Source: Geoalkalibacter subterraneus (GTDB lineage: Bacteria > Desulfobacterota > Desulfuromonadia > Desulfuromonadales > Geoalkalibacteraceae). Taken from it: a stretch of 64,000 nt of DNA. The stretch's first letter is position 1. Every line of letters starts with the position of its first letter. Shown here one piece after another: positions 27,888 through 36,905 of this stretch. A model generated the notes under the pieces. The model saw only the letters and a program-made list of their open reading frames with translations, had not been told where the DNA came from and searched no databases. The stretch is from positions 1,364,001 to 1,428,000 of the forward strand of contig NZ_CP010311.1 of assembly GCF_000827125.1 (NCBI RefSeq), written 5' to 3'. The translations under genes were made by a program, and so were the position numbers.

Positions 27888-28420
27888 AGGGAATTAAAGC
27901 CTTTTCTTTCCTGGCGGTTGGAGTCTTTCTTCTGGTGGGATTTTCAAACCCGTCTGAGGCTTTCTGGGACAACAAATTCGAGCAGGAAGTCACGAAGGAG
28001 GCGGAAGCCGTCAAGCTGGTGCGCGAGGTGCAGCGCGGCGGTTATGATGTTGTGACCACTGATGAACTCAAGGCCTGGATCGATTCAGGGAAGGATATTT
28101 TGATTGTCGATACCATGCCCTACGAGGACAGCTACAAAAAGCAGCATATCCCGGGTGCGGTGCAGTTTCTCTTCCCCATTCCGGATATGGAAGAATGGGA
28201 TACGGCTGAAACGAATGGCCGGACTCCCGACGATTTTCTGGAGTTGCTGGGTGATGACAAGGACAGGACAATCGTTGTTTACTGCGGTTTTGTCAAATGC
28301 ACCCGCAGCCACAATGGGGCAGCCTGGGCTGTCAATCTCGGTTACAACAACGTCTATCGTCATCCCGGCGGAGTCTTTGCCTGGAAAGGCGCGGGGTATC
28401 CTTTGGACAAAGCCGAATAA
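27884..28420 (+). CDS. Periplasmic rhodanese-like sulfurtransferase
   Basis: The 178-residue protein has a signal peptide (FSFLAVGVFLLVGFSNPSEA). Its rhodanese domain shows ILIVDTMPYEDSYKKQHIPG, the active-site cysteine in VVYCGFVKCTRSHNGAAWAV and the end VYRHPGGVFAWKGAGYPLD. It would move sulfane sulfur or act on thiols outside the cytoplasm. ATG 27884 follows AAAGAGGAG and overlaps the MauE stop. Upstream codons in the same frame are part of the MauE gene. Confidence 0.88.
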   Translation: MKGIKAFSFLAVGVFLLVGFSNPSEAFWDNKFEQEVTKEAEAVKLVREVQRGGYDVVTTDELKAWIDSGKDILIVDTMPYEDSYKKQHIPGAVQFLFPIPDMEEWDTAETNGRTPDDFLELLGDDKDRTIVVYCGFVKCTRSHNGAAWAVNLGYNNVYRHPGGVFAWKGAGYPLDKAE

Positions 28421-28630
28421 AATTTTTTCTGTTGAATTGATCGACGATATCTTCCCAATATCCTTCTGTTTTTTTTTCAGAACTTGAAATAGCCTCCGAT
28501 TCATTTAACCTCTATGTCAGCGGGATTGCTGATGTAATTCATTTAATATTTTTATGAGGGATGGAGCCATGGCTGAACCCGCCGGTTCCCCGGTGGGGCT
28601 TTATGGGTCTCCTCCCGGATCGGAGTGAAA

Positions 28631-30712
28631 ATGACAGAGGAAAAAAAGGGGATCAGTTCGACAATACTGGTGCCGGTTTTTGTGCCGGCGGTCATTGTTT
28701 CCGGTTTGCTGGTCATCGGAACGATCAGCAATCCGGAACTGGCCGGCAGTGTCTTTTCTTCAATGTTGGCCTACATTACGCGAACTTTCGGCTGGTTCTA
28801 CATGCTGTCGGTCGCGATTTTCCTGGTTTTCATTGTCGGAGTCGGCATTTCCCCATGGGGGAAAATCAAGCTTGGCCCCGACCATGCGCTCCCCCAATAC
28901 AGCTTTCCTGCCTGGTTCGCTATGCTGTTTTCGGCGGGTTATGGCATTGCGTTGCTTTTTTTCGGGGTGGCCGAGCCGGTTCTGCATTATTCCTCCCCGC
29001 CTGAAGGTGCTGCCAATACCGTCAACGCTGCGAAACAGGCGATGCAGATTGCCTTTTTCCACTGGGGATTCCATATCTGGGCGATTTACGGCCTGGTCGG
29101 CCTGGTGCTGGCGTATTTCTCTTTTCGCCACGGGCTGCCGCTTTCAATGCGCTCCGCGCTCTATCCGATTATCGGCGAACGGATCCATGGCCCCATCGGG
29201 CACACCGTCGACCTGTTCGCAATCCTGGGTACTCTGTTCGGCATTGCCACCACTCTCGGGTTGTCTGTCACCCAGATCAATGCCGGCATCAATTATCTGT
29301 GGCCTTCGATTCCAGTAGGCATCACAGTTCAGGTGATTGCCATAGCCGTGATCACCGCTGCGGCACTGATATCGGTGGTTGCAGGTCTTGATAAGGGCGT
29401 CAAGCGCCTTTCCATTCTGAACATGGGTCTGGCGGTTTCGCTGATGGTTTTTGTTTTTATTGCCGGTCCCAGCGTCATGATTCTCGAAACTTTTTTACAG
29501 AATACAGGAAGTTACCTCAATAGTATCATTGAGCGGACTTTTAACCTGCAGGCCTACAGCCGCAGCGATTGGATCGGCAACTGGACCCTGTTTATTTTTG
29601 GCTGGACAATTGCCTGGGCACCTTTTGTCGGACTTTTTATCGCAAAAATCAGCCGCGGGCGCACCATTCGCCAGTTCGTTGTGGGTGTCATGCTGGTGCC
29701 GTCGATGTTCACTTTCCTGTGGTTCTCGATTTTTGGCGACACGGCCCTGCACCTGATAATGAGAGAAGGTTATGTGTCGCTGATTACCGAGGTGCAGAAC
29801 GATCAGGCGCTGGCCTTGTTCAAACTCTATGAGCATCTGCCGTTTACTTCGATCACTTCTTTTCTGACGGTCGTGCTGATCATTACCTTTTTCGTGACCT
29901 CGTCGGACTCCGGTTCTCTCGTCATTGATTCACTGGCCTCGGGCGGGGCGCTGCACACCCCTGCCTGGCAACGTTCCTTCTGGGCAATCCTGGAAGGCGT
30001 GGTGGCCTCCACCCTGCTGATTGCAGGGGGGCTGAAAGCGCTGCAGGCGATGACGATTGCCAGTGCCCTTCCTTTCGCGATTATTATGTTGATCGCGGCG
30101 GTTGGCATGTGGCGTGCGCTGGTGATAGAGGGGCATACCGAAGTCAGCCTTGCCGCGCACATGCACCGCACACGCCACGGCACGACTGCAGGGCCGGGCC
30201 AGTGGAAAAAACGTCTGGCTGAACTGGTCCAGTTTCCCAGCCGCGAACAGGTTCAGGAGTTTCTCGAAAAGCGGGTTATACCCGGGATGAAGCATGTGCA
30301 GAAGGAACTTGATGAGCAGGGATGGCCCGCGGATATCTCGTATGATTCGGAAATGGGACGGGCCTATATCGAGGTCATCATCGAAGGGCAGATCGATTTC
30401 ATCTATGATATCCGCATGTGTGAGCACCTGGTGCCCTCTTTTGCCTACCCTGAAATCGAAACGGATGATGAAAAGATCAAGCATTATTACCGCGCCGAGG
30501 TTTTTCTGCGGCGCGGCGGACAGTCCTACGATATCTACGGTTTCGATCAGCAGCAGGTCATCGACGATATTCTGGATCAGTTTGAGAAATATCTTCAGTT
30601 CCTGCATGTTTCGCCGGGCAGCCTCCCCTGGAAGATGCATGAGCACGATGAAATGCTCCTTCCTTCAGAAGACGAGAGCGACACGCCGGATGAGCCGAAA
30701 AAGTCCGATTGA
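28631..30712 (+). CDS. BCCT-family betaine/choline transporter (BetT-like, long form)
   Basis: This osmolyte transporter of 693 residues has about twelve membrane helices. The family core is seen as FGVAEPVLHYSSPPEG, the helix FIFGWTIAWAPFVGLFIAKI with SRGRTIRQFV, and the later VTSSDSGSLVIDSLASGG. A ~150-residue cytoplasmic C-terminal domain (from about residue 540) is characteristic of BetT-like rather than short BCCT members. ATG 28631 has CGGAG seven bases upstream; GTG 28625 is the alternative. It suggests growth at variable or elevated salinity. A terminator follows. Confidence 0.92.
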   Translation: MTEEKKGISSTILVPVFVPAVIVSGLLVIGTISNPELAGSVFSSMLAYITRTFGWFYMLSVAIFLVFIVGVGISPWGKIKLGPDHALPQYSFPAWFAMLFSAGYGIALLFFGVAEPVLHYSSPPEGAANTVNAAKQAMQIAFFHWGFHIWAIYGLVGLVLAYFSFRHGLPLSMRSALYPIIGERIHGPIGHTVDLFAILGTLFGIATTLGLSVTQINAGINYLWPSIPVGITVQVIAIAVITAAALISVVAGLDKGVKRLSILNMGLAVSLMVFVFIAGPSVMILETFLQNTGSYLNSIIERTFNLQAYSRSDWIGNWTLFIFGWTIAWAPFVGLFIAKISRGRTIRQFVVGVMLVPSMFTFLWFSIFGDTALHLIMREGYVSLITEVQNDQALALFKLYEHLPFTSITSFLTVVLIITFFVTSSDSGSLVIDSLASGGALHTPAWQRSFWAILEGVVASTLLIAGGLKALQAMTIASALPFAIIMLIAAVGMWRALVIEGHTEVSLAAHMHRTRHGTTAGPGQWKKRLAELVQFPSREQVQEFLEKRVIPGMKHVQKELDEQGWPADISYDSEMGRAYIEVIIEGQIDFIYDIRMCEHLVPSFAYPEIETDDEKIKHYYRAEVFLRRGGQSYDIYGFDQQQVIDDILDQFEKYLQFLHVSPGSLPWKMHEHDEMLLPSEDESDTPDEPKKSD

Positions 30713-30735
30713 TCGGTCATCTCTTTGTGCTTCAC

Positions 30736-30772
30736 GCAAAAAAGGCTCCCGAAGAAGGGGAGCCTTTTTTGC
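30736..30772. terminator. Bidirectional terminator between betT-like gene and flavoprotein
   Basis: GCAAAAAAGGCTCCC, loop GAAGAA, GGGGAGCCTTTTTTGC. The two genes face each other, so it can serve both. Confidence 0.93.
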
Positions 30773-30840
30773 GTGTGCTGCATACCGAACGTGCTTTCAA
30801 TATATTTTCAGCGTTTTGCAGCGCCAGAGGTCGAGTAGGT

Positions 30841-31548
30841 TTATAACCGTTGGTCCTCTGACGCCTTGGCGGATTCGATCTCCTCATGTCGGTTCTGCCA
30901 GAGGTTGTATTCGTAGGTCCACTCCTCTTTTTTCCAGAACACCAACTCGCGCATACGCTTGCGGAAGGCGTTCATCTCCATGGTGACCTCGGGGTCGGTG
31001 CGTTTTTCCCGCCAGGCTGCAACCAGGTCTGCGCCGAGTTCGCGTGCCCGGTTTTTGATTCCTTCGGTGAATTCTCCATTGGGCAGGGCCGCCATGGTGG
31101 CGTGCACGCCGCCGATGGGGTGGATTCCCGTGACCAGCAGGAAGCGGTTCATATACTGAATAATCGGGTCGTCGCCGCCACCTCCCGAGGTCACCACCGA
31201 AGCGCCGTATTTCCCTTCGAAGGACAGGCAGTGGACGATGCCGCAGCAGCGATCCATAAATGCCTTGAGTTGGGCGCTGACTGAAAAGATATAGTTCGGG
31301 CTGCCGAGGATAACGCCATCGGCTTGCTCGATTTTCTTTTTGATCTCTTCGAAGGCATCTTTCTGGGCGCAGGTACCGTTACGGTGGCAGACGTCGCAGC
31401 CGTTGCAGGCCTGAACATTGTGACCGTCCAGGCAGATGATTTCAGTCTCAGCGCCGGCCTTTTGCGCGCCCTCAATGACAAAATTCATCAAACCCGCCGT
31501 GTTGCCTTTAAGCCTATGGGGGCTGGCCAGTAAAGCGATGGTCTTCAT
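30841..31548 (-). CDS. NADPH-dependent FMN reductase / iron-sulfur flavoprotein-like
   Basis: The 235-residue protein has the flavodoxin-like FMN site KTIALLASPHRLKGNTAGLM, the cysteine cluster ACNGCDVCHRNGTC, and GVILGSPNYIFSVSAQLKAF. This matches the iron-sulfur flavoprotein / flavodoxin-fold reductase group. ATG 31548 is chosen because GGAGG lies just upstream. An ATG at 31560 would swallow that ribosome binding site. It is a single gene; the physiological substrate is unknown. Confidence 0.85.
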   Translation of the reverse strand: MKTIALLASPHRLKGNTAGLMNFVIEGAQKAGAETEIICLDGHNVQACNGCDVCHRNGTCAQKDAFEEIKKKIEQADGVILGSPNYIFSVSAQLKAFMDRCCGIVHCLSFEGKYGASVVTSGGGGDDPIIQYMNRFLLVTGIHPIGGVHATMAALPNGEFTEGIKNRARELGADLVAAWREKRTDPEVTMEMNAFRKRMRELVFWKKEEWTYEYNLWQNRHEEIESAKASEDQRL

Positions 31549-31616
31549 GTTTTCCTCCATGGGTAATATTCAAAGAAAATCGTAACGATTCTCACCAACA
31601 AATACGCGCCGAGTCC

Positions 31617-31640
31617 TGCGGTCCATGCTGAACCATTACA
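31617..31640. repeat. Partial end of the dispersed palindromic element
   Basis: TGCGGTCCATGCTGAACCAT followed by TACATT matches the outer tail of the elements at 43.7 and 61.9 kb (CCATGCTGAAC, then ATTACATT). The hairpin body is missing here. It lies in the gap between the GDPD stop and the flavoprotein gene. Confidence 0.45.
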
Positions 31641-31643
31641 TTT

Positions 31644-32447
31644 CTACATTTCAAGTCCGGTTTTGGCAACCTGCGCAAGAAGCTTCGGATCGTCACTCAT
31701 CAATCCGTCAACTCCGCAATCAAGCAGGGTCCGCATCTCATCCGGCGCGTTGATTGTCCATACATGAACCTCGAGCCCGAGTTGATGAGCGGCTTTGACA
31801 GAGGCCGGAAACACCAGCGGTTGCCCCTGATAGTGAGACGGGATTTGCAGAGCGTTGCCGGGGGTATGGAAAGGTTCTGCACAGCCTTTCTGCAACCAGT
31901 CAAAAAAACCGGCGGTCTCGGCATATCCGAGATTGGTCGGAATCTCAGGGCACAGGGGTCGAACTCTCTGCAGGACTTCGTCTTTCTCCGAAGCGATCAG
32001 CACACGCTGCTTGGCGCGGCAATCGTGGATCAATTTTACCAGAGATTGTTCAAGAGGCGGATCTCTCTGCTTGATTTCGATATTGATCCGCGTCTGAGGA
32101 AACTCAACCAGAACCTCCTCCAGGGTGGCAATACGGATTCCTTTTGCGCGAAAGGGAAATTGGCCTCCGTCGCCCAGGCAGAAGTTGAAGCCTGCATCCA
32201 ACGAGCGTATTTCCTCTAAAGACAGATCGCCGACATTGTGCTCAACGCCGCAAAGCCTTGAAAAATCGGGATCGTGGTGCACCACAATCCGGCCGTCGCG
32301 ACTGGTCCAGATGTCTAGTTCCAGGTACGCCATGCCGGCATCGACCGCGGATTGAAAGGCGGGCAAGGTATTTTCAGGATAGTGGGCGCTGTCACCCCGA
32401 TGCCCGAAAAGACGCGGTCGGGGCGGGTCGAAATAATGCGATTTCAT
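31644..32447 (-). CDS. Glycerophosphodiester phosphodiesterase
   Basis: The 267-residue enzyme cleaves glycerophosphodiesters to glycerol 3-phosphate and an alcohol. Family signatures are RLFGHRGDSAHYPENTLPAF near the start, YLELDIWTSRDGRIVVHHDP with the catalytic acids and histidines, and the end WTINAPDEMRTLLDCGVDGL with MSDDP. No signal peptide is seen, so it is cytoplasmic. ATG 32447 overlaps the MFS stop as ATGA, which suggests the transporter may supply its substrate. Confidence 0.93.
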   Translation of the reverse strand: MKSHYFDPPRPRLFGHRGDSAHYPENTLPAFQSAVDAGMAYLELDIWTSRDGRIVVHHDPDFSRLCGVEHNVGDLSLEEIRSLDAGFNFCLGDGGQFPFRAKGIRIATLEEVLVEFPQTRINIEIKQRDPPLEQSLVKLIHDCRAKQRVLIASEKDEVLQRVRPLCPEIPTNLGYAETAGFFDWLQKGCAEPFHTPGNALQIPSHYQGQPLVFPASVKAAHQLGLEVHVWTINAPDEMRTLLDCGVDGLMSDDPKLLAQVAKTGLEM

Positions 32448-33748
32448 GGGGGTTCTCCTTGAGCAAGGGCCTGCCCGCGGGCGACATCCACCCGCAGCAG
32501 CAGAATGATGCCCACGATGAAAAAGATGATCAGGGACAGAATCGACAAGCGTGCCGAGCCGGTGAGATCGGCAATCAGGCCGAACGTCAATGGGCCAAGG
32601 ATTGAGGCGAATTTATTGCTGATGGCATAGAATCCAAAAAATTCGGCTGATTTGTGAGGGGGGACCAGGCTCCCGTAAAGTGAGCGGCTGACCGCCTGGC
32701 TGCCGCCAAAAATAAGCGCGACCACTGCGGCGAGAATCCAGAATTCGAGAGCTGTCTGCATGAAAAAAGCGTAAATGGTCACTCCTACGAAAAGGCACAG
32801 TGTGATCAGGATGCTTCTGCGCGCTTCCCATTTTTCAGCAACGCGGCCGAAAAAAAGTGTTCCCGGCATGGCCAGAAACTGGATCATCAGAAAGCAGGCG
32901 AGGATTGTCCCCTGGCTTAAACCGAGTTCCTCCTTTCCGAAGATGGCGGAGACCACGATCACGGTCTGAATACCGTCGTTGTAGCAGAGGAAGGCAATGA
33001 GGAACAGGAACAGTTGAGGGTAGCGGCGGATTTCGGCAAAAGTGGCCAGGTATTGCCGAAACCCTCGCATTAGTGGTGCTGGGCTTTGGGGCAGGGCCGT
33101 TTCGCGCATCCAGAAAAAGGTCGGGATGGCAAACAGCCCCCACCAGGCGCCGGTGAGCACGAATCCCGCGCGGGTGGCGCTGCCTGCATCGGCAAAGCCG
33201 AACACTTCATGCCATTGGATCATGACGAACACCAGCGCCAGGGCCAGCCCCCCACCGATATATCCCAGGGCAAAGCCGTAGGAGGAGAGGCGGTCGAGTT
33301 GTTTTCCTGATGCGAGTGCGGGAAGAAAGGAATTGTAAAAGATGTTCCCCGTGGCAAAGCCATAATTGGCGAGGATAAACAGGCCGCCTGCCAGCAGGTA
33401 GTCGCCGGGGCGGGTCGCTCCGAGAAGCATCGTGGCGGTGGCGCCGAACAGGGTGCAGATGACCAGCAGCCGCCGTCTTGCCCCGTGTCGATCGGCCACC
33501 GCCCCGATTTGCGGTGCGCTCAGGGCAACCAGCAGCATGGAAAATGAGATAATATAGCCCCACAGCGCGGTCGCGGGGACCGTGCGCGACATACCCGGGA
33601 TTGGCAGTGAAGCACCGCCTTCCGGCACCAGGGCGGCAAAATAGACCGGGAAGACCGCCGCCATGATGATCGTGGCAAAGGCGGAATTGGCCCAATCGTA
33701 CATACACCAGCCAAACCAGGCTTTGCGGCGAGTGGGGGTGTTTTCCAT
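32444..33748 (-). CDS. MFS transporter of the UMF1 type
   Basis: The protein of 434 residues has about twelve membrane helices. It begins KAWFGWCMYDWANSAFATII, the N-terminal signature of the UMF1/Atg22-like group of the major facilitator superfamily, and has SAPQIGAVADRHGARRRLLV between helices 2 and 3. ATG 33748 has AGGAG seven bases upstream. The upstream in-frame ATG at 33856 would add 36 residues of unrelated sequence. It is coupled with the GDPD gene. Confidence 0.88.
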   Translation of the reverse strand: MENTPTRRKAWFGWCMYDWANSAFATIIMAAVFPVYFAALVPEGGASLPIPGMSRTVPATALWGYIISFSMLLVALSAPQIGAVADRHGARRRLLVICTLFGATATMLLGATRPGDYLLAGGLFILANYGFATGNIFYNSFLPALASGKQLDRLSSYGFALGYIGGGLALALVFVMIQWHEVFGFADAGSATRAGFVLTGAWWGLFAIPTFFWMRETALPQSPAPLMRGFRQYLATFAEIRRYPQLFLFLIAFLCYNDGIQTVIVVSAIFGKEELGLSQGTILACFLMIQFLAMPGTLFFGRVAEKWEARRSILITLCLFVGVTIYAFFMQTALEFWILAAVVALIFGGSQAVSRSLYGSLVPPHKSAEFFGFYAISNKFASILGPLTFGLIADLTGSARLSILSLIIFFIVGIILLLRVDVARGQALAQGEPP

Positions 33749-33934
33749 TCGGGGGCTCCTCTTGCGATCAACCATCGGCAGTGCAGCAGTTGGCGAGTTT
33801 TTGCAACGCCATCGTTGACGCACTCGCAAAAAATCAGAGGATGGCGACGCCATCATCGTTGAAGAATCATAACAGACTGATGGAGTATACAGAAATTTTT
33901 TGAGGGGCGTTGCGTGACGGGTGAGTGAGCGGGC

Positions 33935-33980
33935 AAAAAAATGCCCCGGGCTCAGGAGGAGGATAGCACCGGGGCAAAAA
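33935..33980 (-). terminator. Terminator overlapping the end of the Nudix ORF
   Basis: TGCCCCGG at 33942-33949 pairs with CCGGGGCA at 33969-33976; on the minus strand the stem is followed by a run of T. The last codons of the Nudix ORF lie in the loop and stem. Confidence 0.8.
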
Positions 33981-34830
33981 ATCGATGGGTTCTTGCTTTA
34001 TAGCTTCTGCAACCGAAATGCCAAAAAAATAAAAAACAATAATGAGACTTCGTCTCGTTCGTCAACCCCTTGAAATTAAATAAAATTAAATATAAAAAAT
34101 TCAAATTCAGTATTTTCAAAATCGTAGAAAGTGAATGTAACTCTTTGTAGTATGGTTGGAAAAGGGCGGAGATTGTCACTTCTTGTGACAAATTTTGGCA
34201 GTTCACTTCGGGGGGGGCAGGCTGGTTGGTCGAGTCATCATTGGACCGGATTGGAGGTGCACACCCAAGGCGGTTAAGCAGGGAGATGACCAGGCGATAG
34301 GTTATTCCCCACAAGACCGGTCCGCGAATCAGAGGTAGTTCAATGGCAGGGCGCACCAGGTCGATTTCGCGGAACCGTACAGGAAATTCACCGTGCCGGC
34401 GGTCATCGCACAGATCATCCAGCGAAACCCAGAAGGTTGTTGTCACCTCGTGATTTATGGACGGCGCCGGGCGTTGCGATGTCATGTAGACGAAACAGGA
34501 TACGATGATGGGAGCATGAGCACCGGAGATGTCATCGAGTTGTCCCAGATACTCATGGCGGGTCAGATCGATGCCGATTTCTTCAAGTGTTTCCCGCTCC
34601 GCGGTGTGACGGGGAGAGCGGTCTGGAGGTTCGCAACGCCCTCCCGGAAAACCGAGGTCCCCTGACCATGGGTCGCCTATTCTGTGTGCGCGCTCAATGA
34701 ACAGAATTTCAGTGTCGCTGTCTCTCTGGTGTAATATCGCAGCCACTGCCGCACGACGTTTTTGACCTTCGTCGATCAAGCGCGCGGGATGTTTAGCGAA
34801 TATTTTCCTGAGGTTCTTTGCATCGTGCAT
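33952..34830 (-). CDS. Nudix hydrolase, CoA-pyrophosphatase type, with odd C-terminal extension
   Basis: The Nudix box is seen as GGRCEPPDRSPRHTAERETL then EEIGIDL, preceded by HRIGDPWSGDLGFPGG, which fits the NudL/YcaG-type CoA diphosphatases. The usual family length is about 190-220 residues and the domain ends near RLVISLLNRLGCAPP. This ORF runs on to 292 residues through AT-rich DNA (HSLSTILKILNLNFLYLILF). It stops only inside the downstream terminator. The extension may be real, or an earlier stop may have been lost. ATG 34830 is the start. Confidence 0.8.
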   Translation of the reverse strand: MHDAKNLRKIFAKHPARLIDEGQKRRAAVAAILHQRDSDTEILFIERAHRIGDPWSGDLGFPGGRCEPPDRSPRHTAERETLEEIGIDLTRHEYLGQLDDISGAHAPIIVSCFVYMTSQRPAPSINHEVTTTFWVSLDDLCDDRRHGEFPVRFREIDLVRPAIELPLIRGPVLWGITYRLVISLLNRLGCAPPIRSNDDSTNQPAPPEVNCQNLSQEVTISALFQPYYKELHSLSTILKILNLNFLYLILFNFKGLTNETKSHYCFLFFWHFGCRSYKARTHRFFAPVLSSS

Positions 34831-34916
34831 GAAAAGTATACGACAAGGATGATTGACGCAAATTGAAGGATATGTTTAATTCTGCACTATCGCAAACGGA
34901 AAGGGCTTTTGCAAGT

Positions 34917-35702
34917 ATGCGGATATTTCAACCGGAGCAGATTGAGGAACCGACCGATTGCCCTTATCTGCCTGGATTGTATAAAAGCTACCGCTATTTT
35001 CTGGCCGGAAAGGTCGATGCCGATGAAATCTCCGGCTTGCTGGCCCAGGGATGGCGTAAATTCGGTCTTTATTTTTTCCGCCCTGAATGTCAATCCTGCC
35101 GGCAATGCATTCCGCTGCGGGTCCGGACCGGCGAGTTTGCCCCCTCGCGCAGCCAGCGCCGGGTGCTGCGAAAAGCGGGTGACCTGCAGGTTCGATTCGA
35201 TTCCTTGAATCTCACCGACCAGATTTACGATCTCTACCGCCGCCATTCCGAGGGGCGCTTCGGCGAAAAAACCGACCCTGAAGATTTCCTCTACAACTTT
35301 TATATGCCTGCCTGTCCCGCCCTGCAAACGGAAGTCTACCTTGACGGTAAGCTGATCGGCGCCGGCTTTCTCGATCAGGGCCACGATTGCCTCAACAGTG
35401 TCTATTTCTTTTTCGACCCCGCCTATTCCGAACTGAGTCCCGGCACCTACAGCGTATTAAAAGAGATCGAGCATGCCCGCAGCCTGGGGCTTCCCTACTA
35501 TTATCTGGGGTATTATGTGCCCGGTTGCTCGCGTATGGGGTACAAGGATCATTTTCGCCCGCGGGAGCACTTCGATTGGCAGACCGGGACATGGCAGCAG
35601 ACGAGGGAAGCACCTGAATCCGACAGGGAGGGCAGTTTCGAGGCTACGAATACCCGCTCAGAATCTCTACCCTCCGAAAACAGTCAAGGCTGTGGTCATT
35701 GA
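34917..35702 (+). CDS. bpt: Aspartate/glutamate leucyltransferase Bpt (ATE-like N-end-rule transferase)
   Basis: Bpt attaches leucine from tRNA to acidic N-termini and so tags proteins for ClpS/ClpAP degradation. Family motifs include DCPYLPGLYKSYRYFLAG, the cysteine-rich FFRPECQSCRQCIPLRV, SRSQRRVLRK, and the GNAT-like LNSVYFFFDPAYSELSPGTY then YYYLGYYVPGCSRMGYKDHF with RP. I chose ATG 34917. In-frame TTG 34863 and ATG 34872 upstream lack good ribosome binding sites. The 3' end overlaps the convergent tag gene by 59 bases. Confidence 0.85.
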   Translation: MRIFQPEQIEEPTDCPYLPGLYKSYRYFLAGKVDADEISGLLAQGWRKFGLYFFRPECQSCRQCIPLRVRTGEFAPSRSQRRVLRKAGDLQVRFDSLNLTDQIYDLYRRHSEGRFGEKTDPEDFLYNFYMPACPALQTEVYLDGKLIGAGFLDQGHDCLNSVYFFFDPAYSELSPGTYSVLKEIEHARSLGLPYYYLGYYVPGCSRMGYKDHFRPREHFDWQTGTWQQTREAPESDREGSFEATNTRSESLPSENSQGCGH

Positions 35703-36246
35703 CCAGTCCGGTTGCCTGCATGAAGGCATAACAGATGGTTGAGCCGACGAATGTGAAGCCGCGTTGCTTGAGATCCCGGCTCAGTGCGTCGGATTCAGGC
35801 GAGCTCGCCGGATAATCGGATAGATTGCGCAGACTGTTCACTTTGGGGAGCCCGTCCACAAAGCGCCACACGTAGGCGTCAAAGCTGCCGAAATCTTCCT
35901 GAACCTGGAGAAAGCGTTTCGCGTTGTTGATGGAAGAGGCAATTTTTGCCCGATTGCGGATGATGCCGGGATTTCCAAGCAGTTGTTCAATTTTTTTGTC
36001 GTTGTAGCGCGCGACTGTCCCAGGATCAAAATAATCGAAAGCAATCCGATAGTTCTCCCTTTTGCGCAGCACGGTATACCAGGAAAGTCCCGCCTGTGCC
36101 GATTCCAGCACCTGGAATTCGAACAGGAGACGGTCGTCGTGGACGGGGACGCCCCATTCGTCGTCATGATAGGCGACATAATCGGGCATTGAGAGATCAA
36201 CCCAGGGGCAGCGGCTGAGTATCTGCGGGTTGGAAGAACCATTCAT
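35644..36246 (-). CDS. tag: DNA-3-methyladenine glycosylase I
   Basis: The 200-residue enzyme removes 3-methyladenine in base-excision repair. It begins with the Tag signature RCPWVDLSMPDYVAYHDDEW followed by GVPVHDDRLLFEFQVLESAQ and AGLSW. The end FTFVGSTICYAFMQATGLVN then DHSLDCFRR provides the zinc ligands. ATG 36246 has CGGAG upstream. An in-frame extension to 36378 is not supported. It is convergent with and overlaps bpt. Confidence 0.94.
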   Translation of the reverse strand: MNGSSNPQILSRCPWVDLSMPDYVAYHDDEWGVPVHDDRLLFEFQVLESAQAGLSWYTVLRKRENYRIAFDYFDPGTVARYNDKKIEQLLGNPGIIRNRAKIASSINNAKRFLQVQEDFGSFDAYVWRFVDGLPKVNSLRNLSDYPASSPESDALSRDLKQRGFTFVGSTICYAFMQATGLVNDHSLDCFRRVEILSGYS

Positions 36247-36407
36247 TTGAGTGCTCCGTGAGGGTTTAGGCCGAAAACTTGCCTTTTTTGTTTCAGGCTT
36301 ACGAATTGTGTTGCATTCATTTGAACGCTCGTGATACAAACTAGTCAACGTAAAGATTGCGCAGCGACAGGCTGCCACACAGATTGATGGTCAGTCCGTA
36401 AACGATT

Positions 36408-36440
36408 CCGTACAGACCTCGTTGGTCGTACGGTTTTTTT
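36408..36440 (+). terminator. Terminator-like hairpin in the cspA upstream region
   Basis: CCGTACAGACC, loop TCGTT, GGTCGTACGG and then seven T at 36434-36440 make a strong rho-independent signal with one bulged A. No gene precedes it on the plus strand: tag is divergent from 36246. It may end a short RNA or attenuate the cspA leader. Confidence 0.7.
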
Positions 36441-36508
36441 GTGGCTAATCTTCACTGCGCAACGGTTCAAGAGAAGTCCCCGATGGGGACACAAAAGGAG
36501 CAAAGAAC

Positions 36509-36709
36509 ATGGCACAAGGTACAGTCAAATGGTTTAACGATGCCAAGGGGTTCGGTTTTATTGAGCAGGATAACGGACCTGATGTTTTCGTGCATTTCAG
36601 TGCAATTGGTGGCGACGGGTTCAAAAGCCTCGCCGAAGGTGAGCGCGTTGAATTTGACGTGACCCAGGGTCAAAAAGGCCCCCAATCTGCTAACGTGCGC
36701 AAGGTCTGA
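36509..36709 (+). CDS. CspA-type cold-shock protein
   Basis: The 66-residue RNA chaperone begins [20 protein letters not shown] with both RNP motifs (KGFGFIEQ and DVFVHFSAI). ATG 36509 is preceded by AAAGGAGCAAAGAAC. It melts secondary structure in RNA and is usually abundant. It has a long upstream region with an internal terminator-like hairpin, and a strong terminator just after it. Confidence 0.97.
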   Translation: MAQGTVKWFNDAKGFGFIEQDNGPDVFVHFSAIGGDGFKSLAEGERVEFDVTQGQKGPQSANVRKV

Positions 36710-36733
36710 TCATTATATAGATTTCTTGTCAAC

Positions 36734-36770
36734 GCAAAAAGCCCCGCGAGCAATCGCGGGGCTTTTTGCG
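36734..36770. terminator. Bidirectional terminator after cspA
   Basis: GCAAAAAGCCCCGCGA, short loop, TCGCGGGGCTTTTTGC. Clean stem and T run on both strands. Confidence 0.95.
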
Positions 36771-36905
36771 TTTCAGGGGGCGGGTCGTGAGACCCGCCTT
36801 TCCCTTAATGCCTGATCTTTTCCTGGATCCGTGAGATCGCCAGGGAACTGCCCATTTGAAGCTTTACGATTTTTCTCCTCACCCCTCACGGTTTCAGGCT
36901 TTCGA

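Noticed and set aside
34172-34193. TTGTCAC-TTCT-GTGACAA hairpin inside the Nudix tail
   Set aside because: It has no T run on the minus strand, so I do not call it a terminator.
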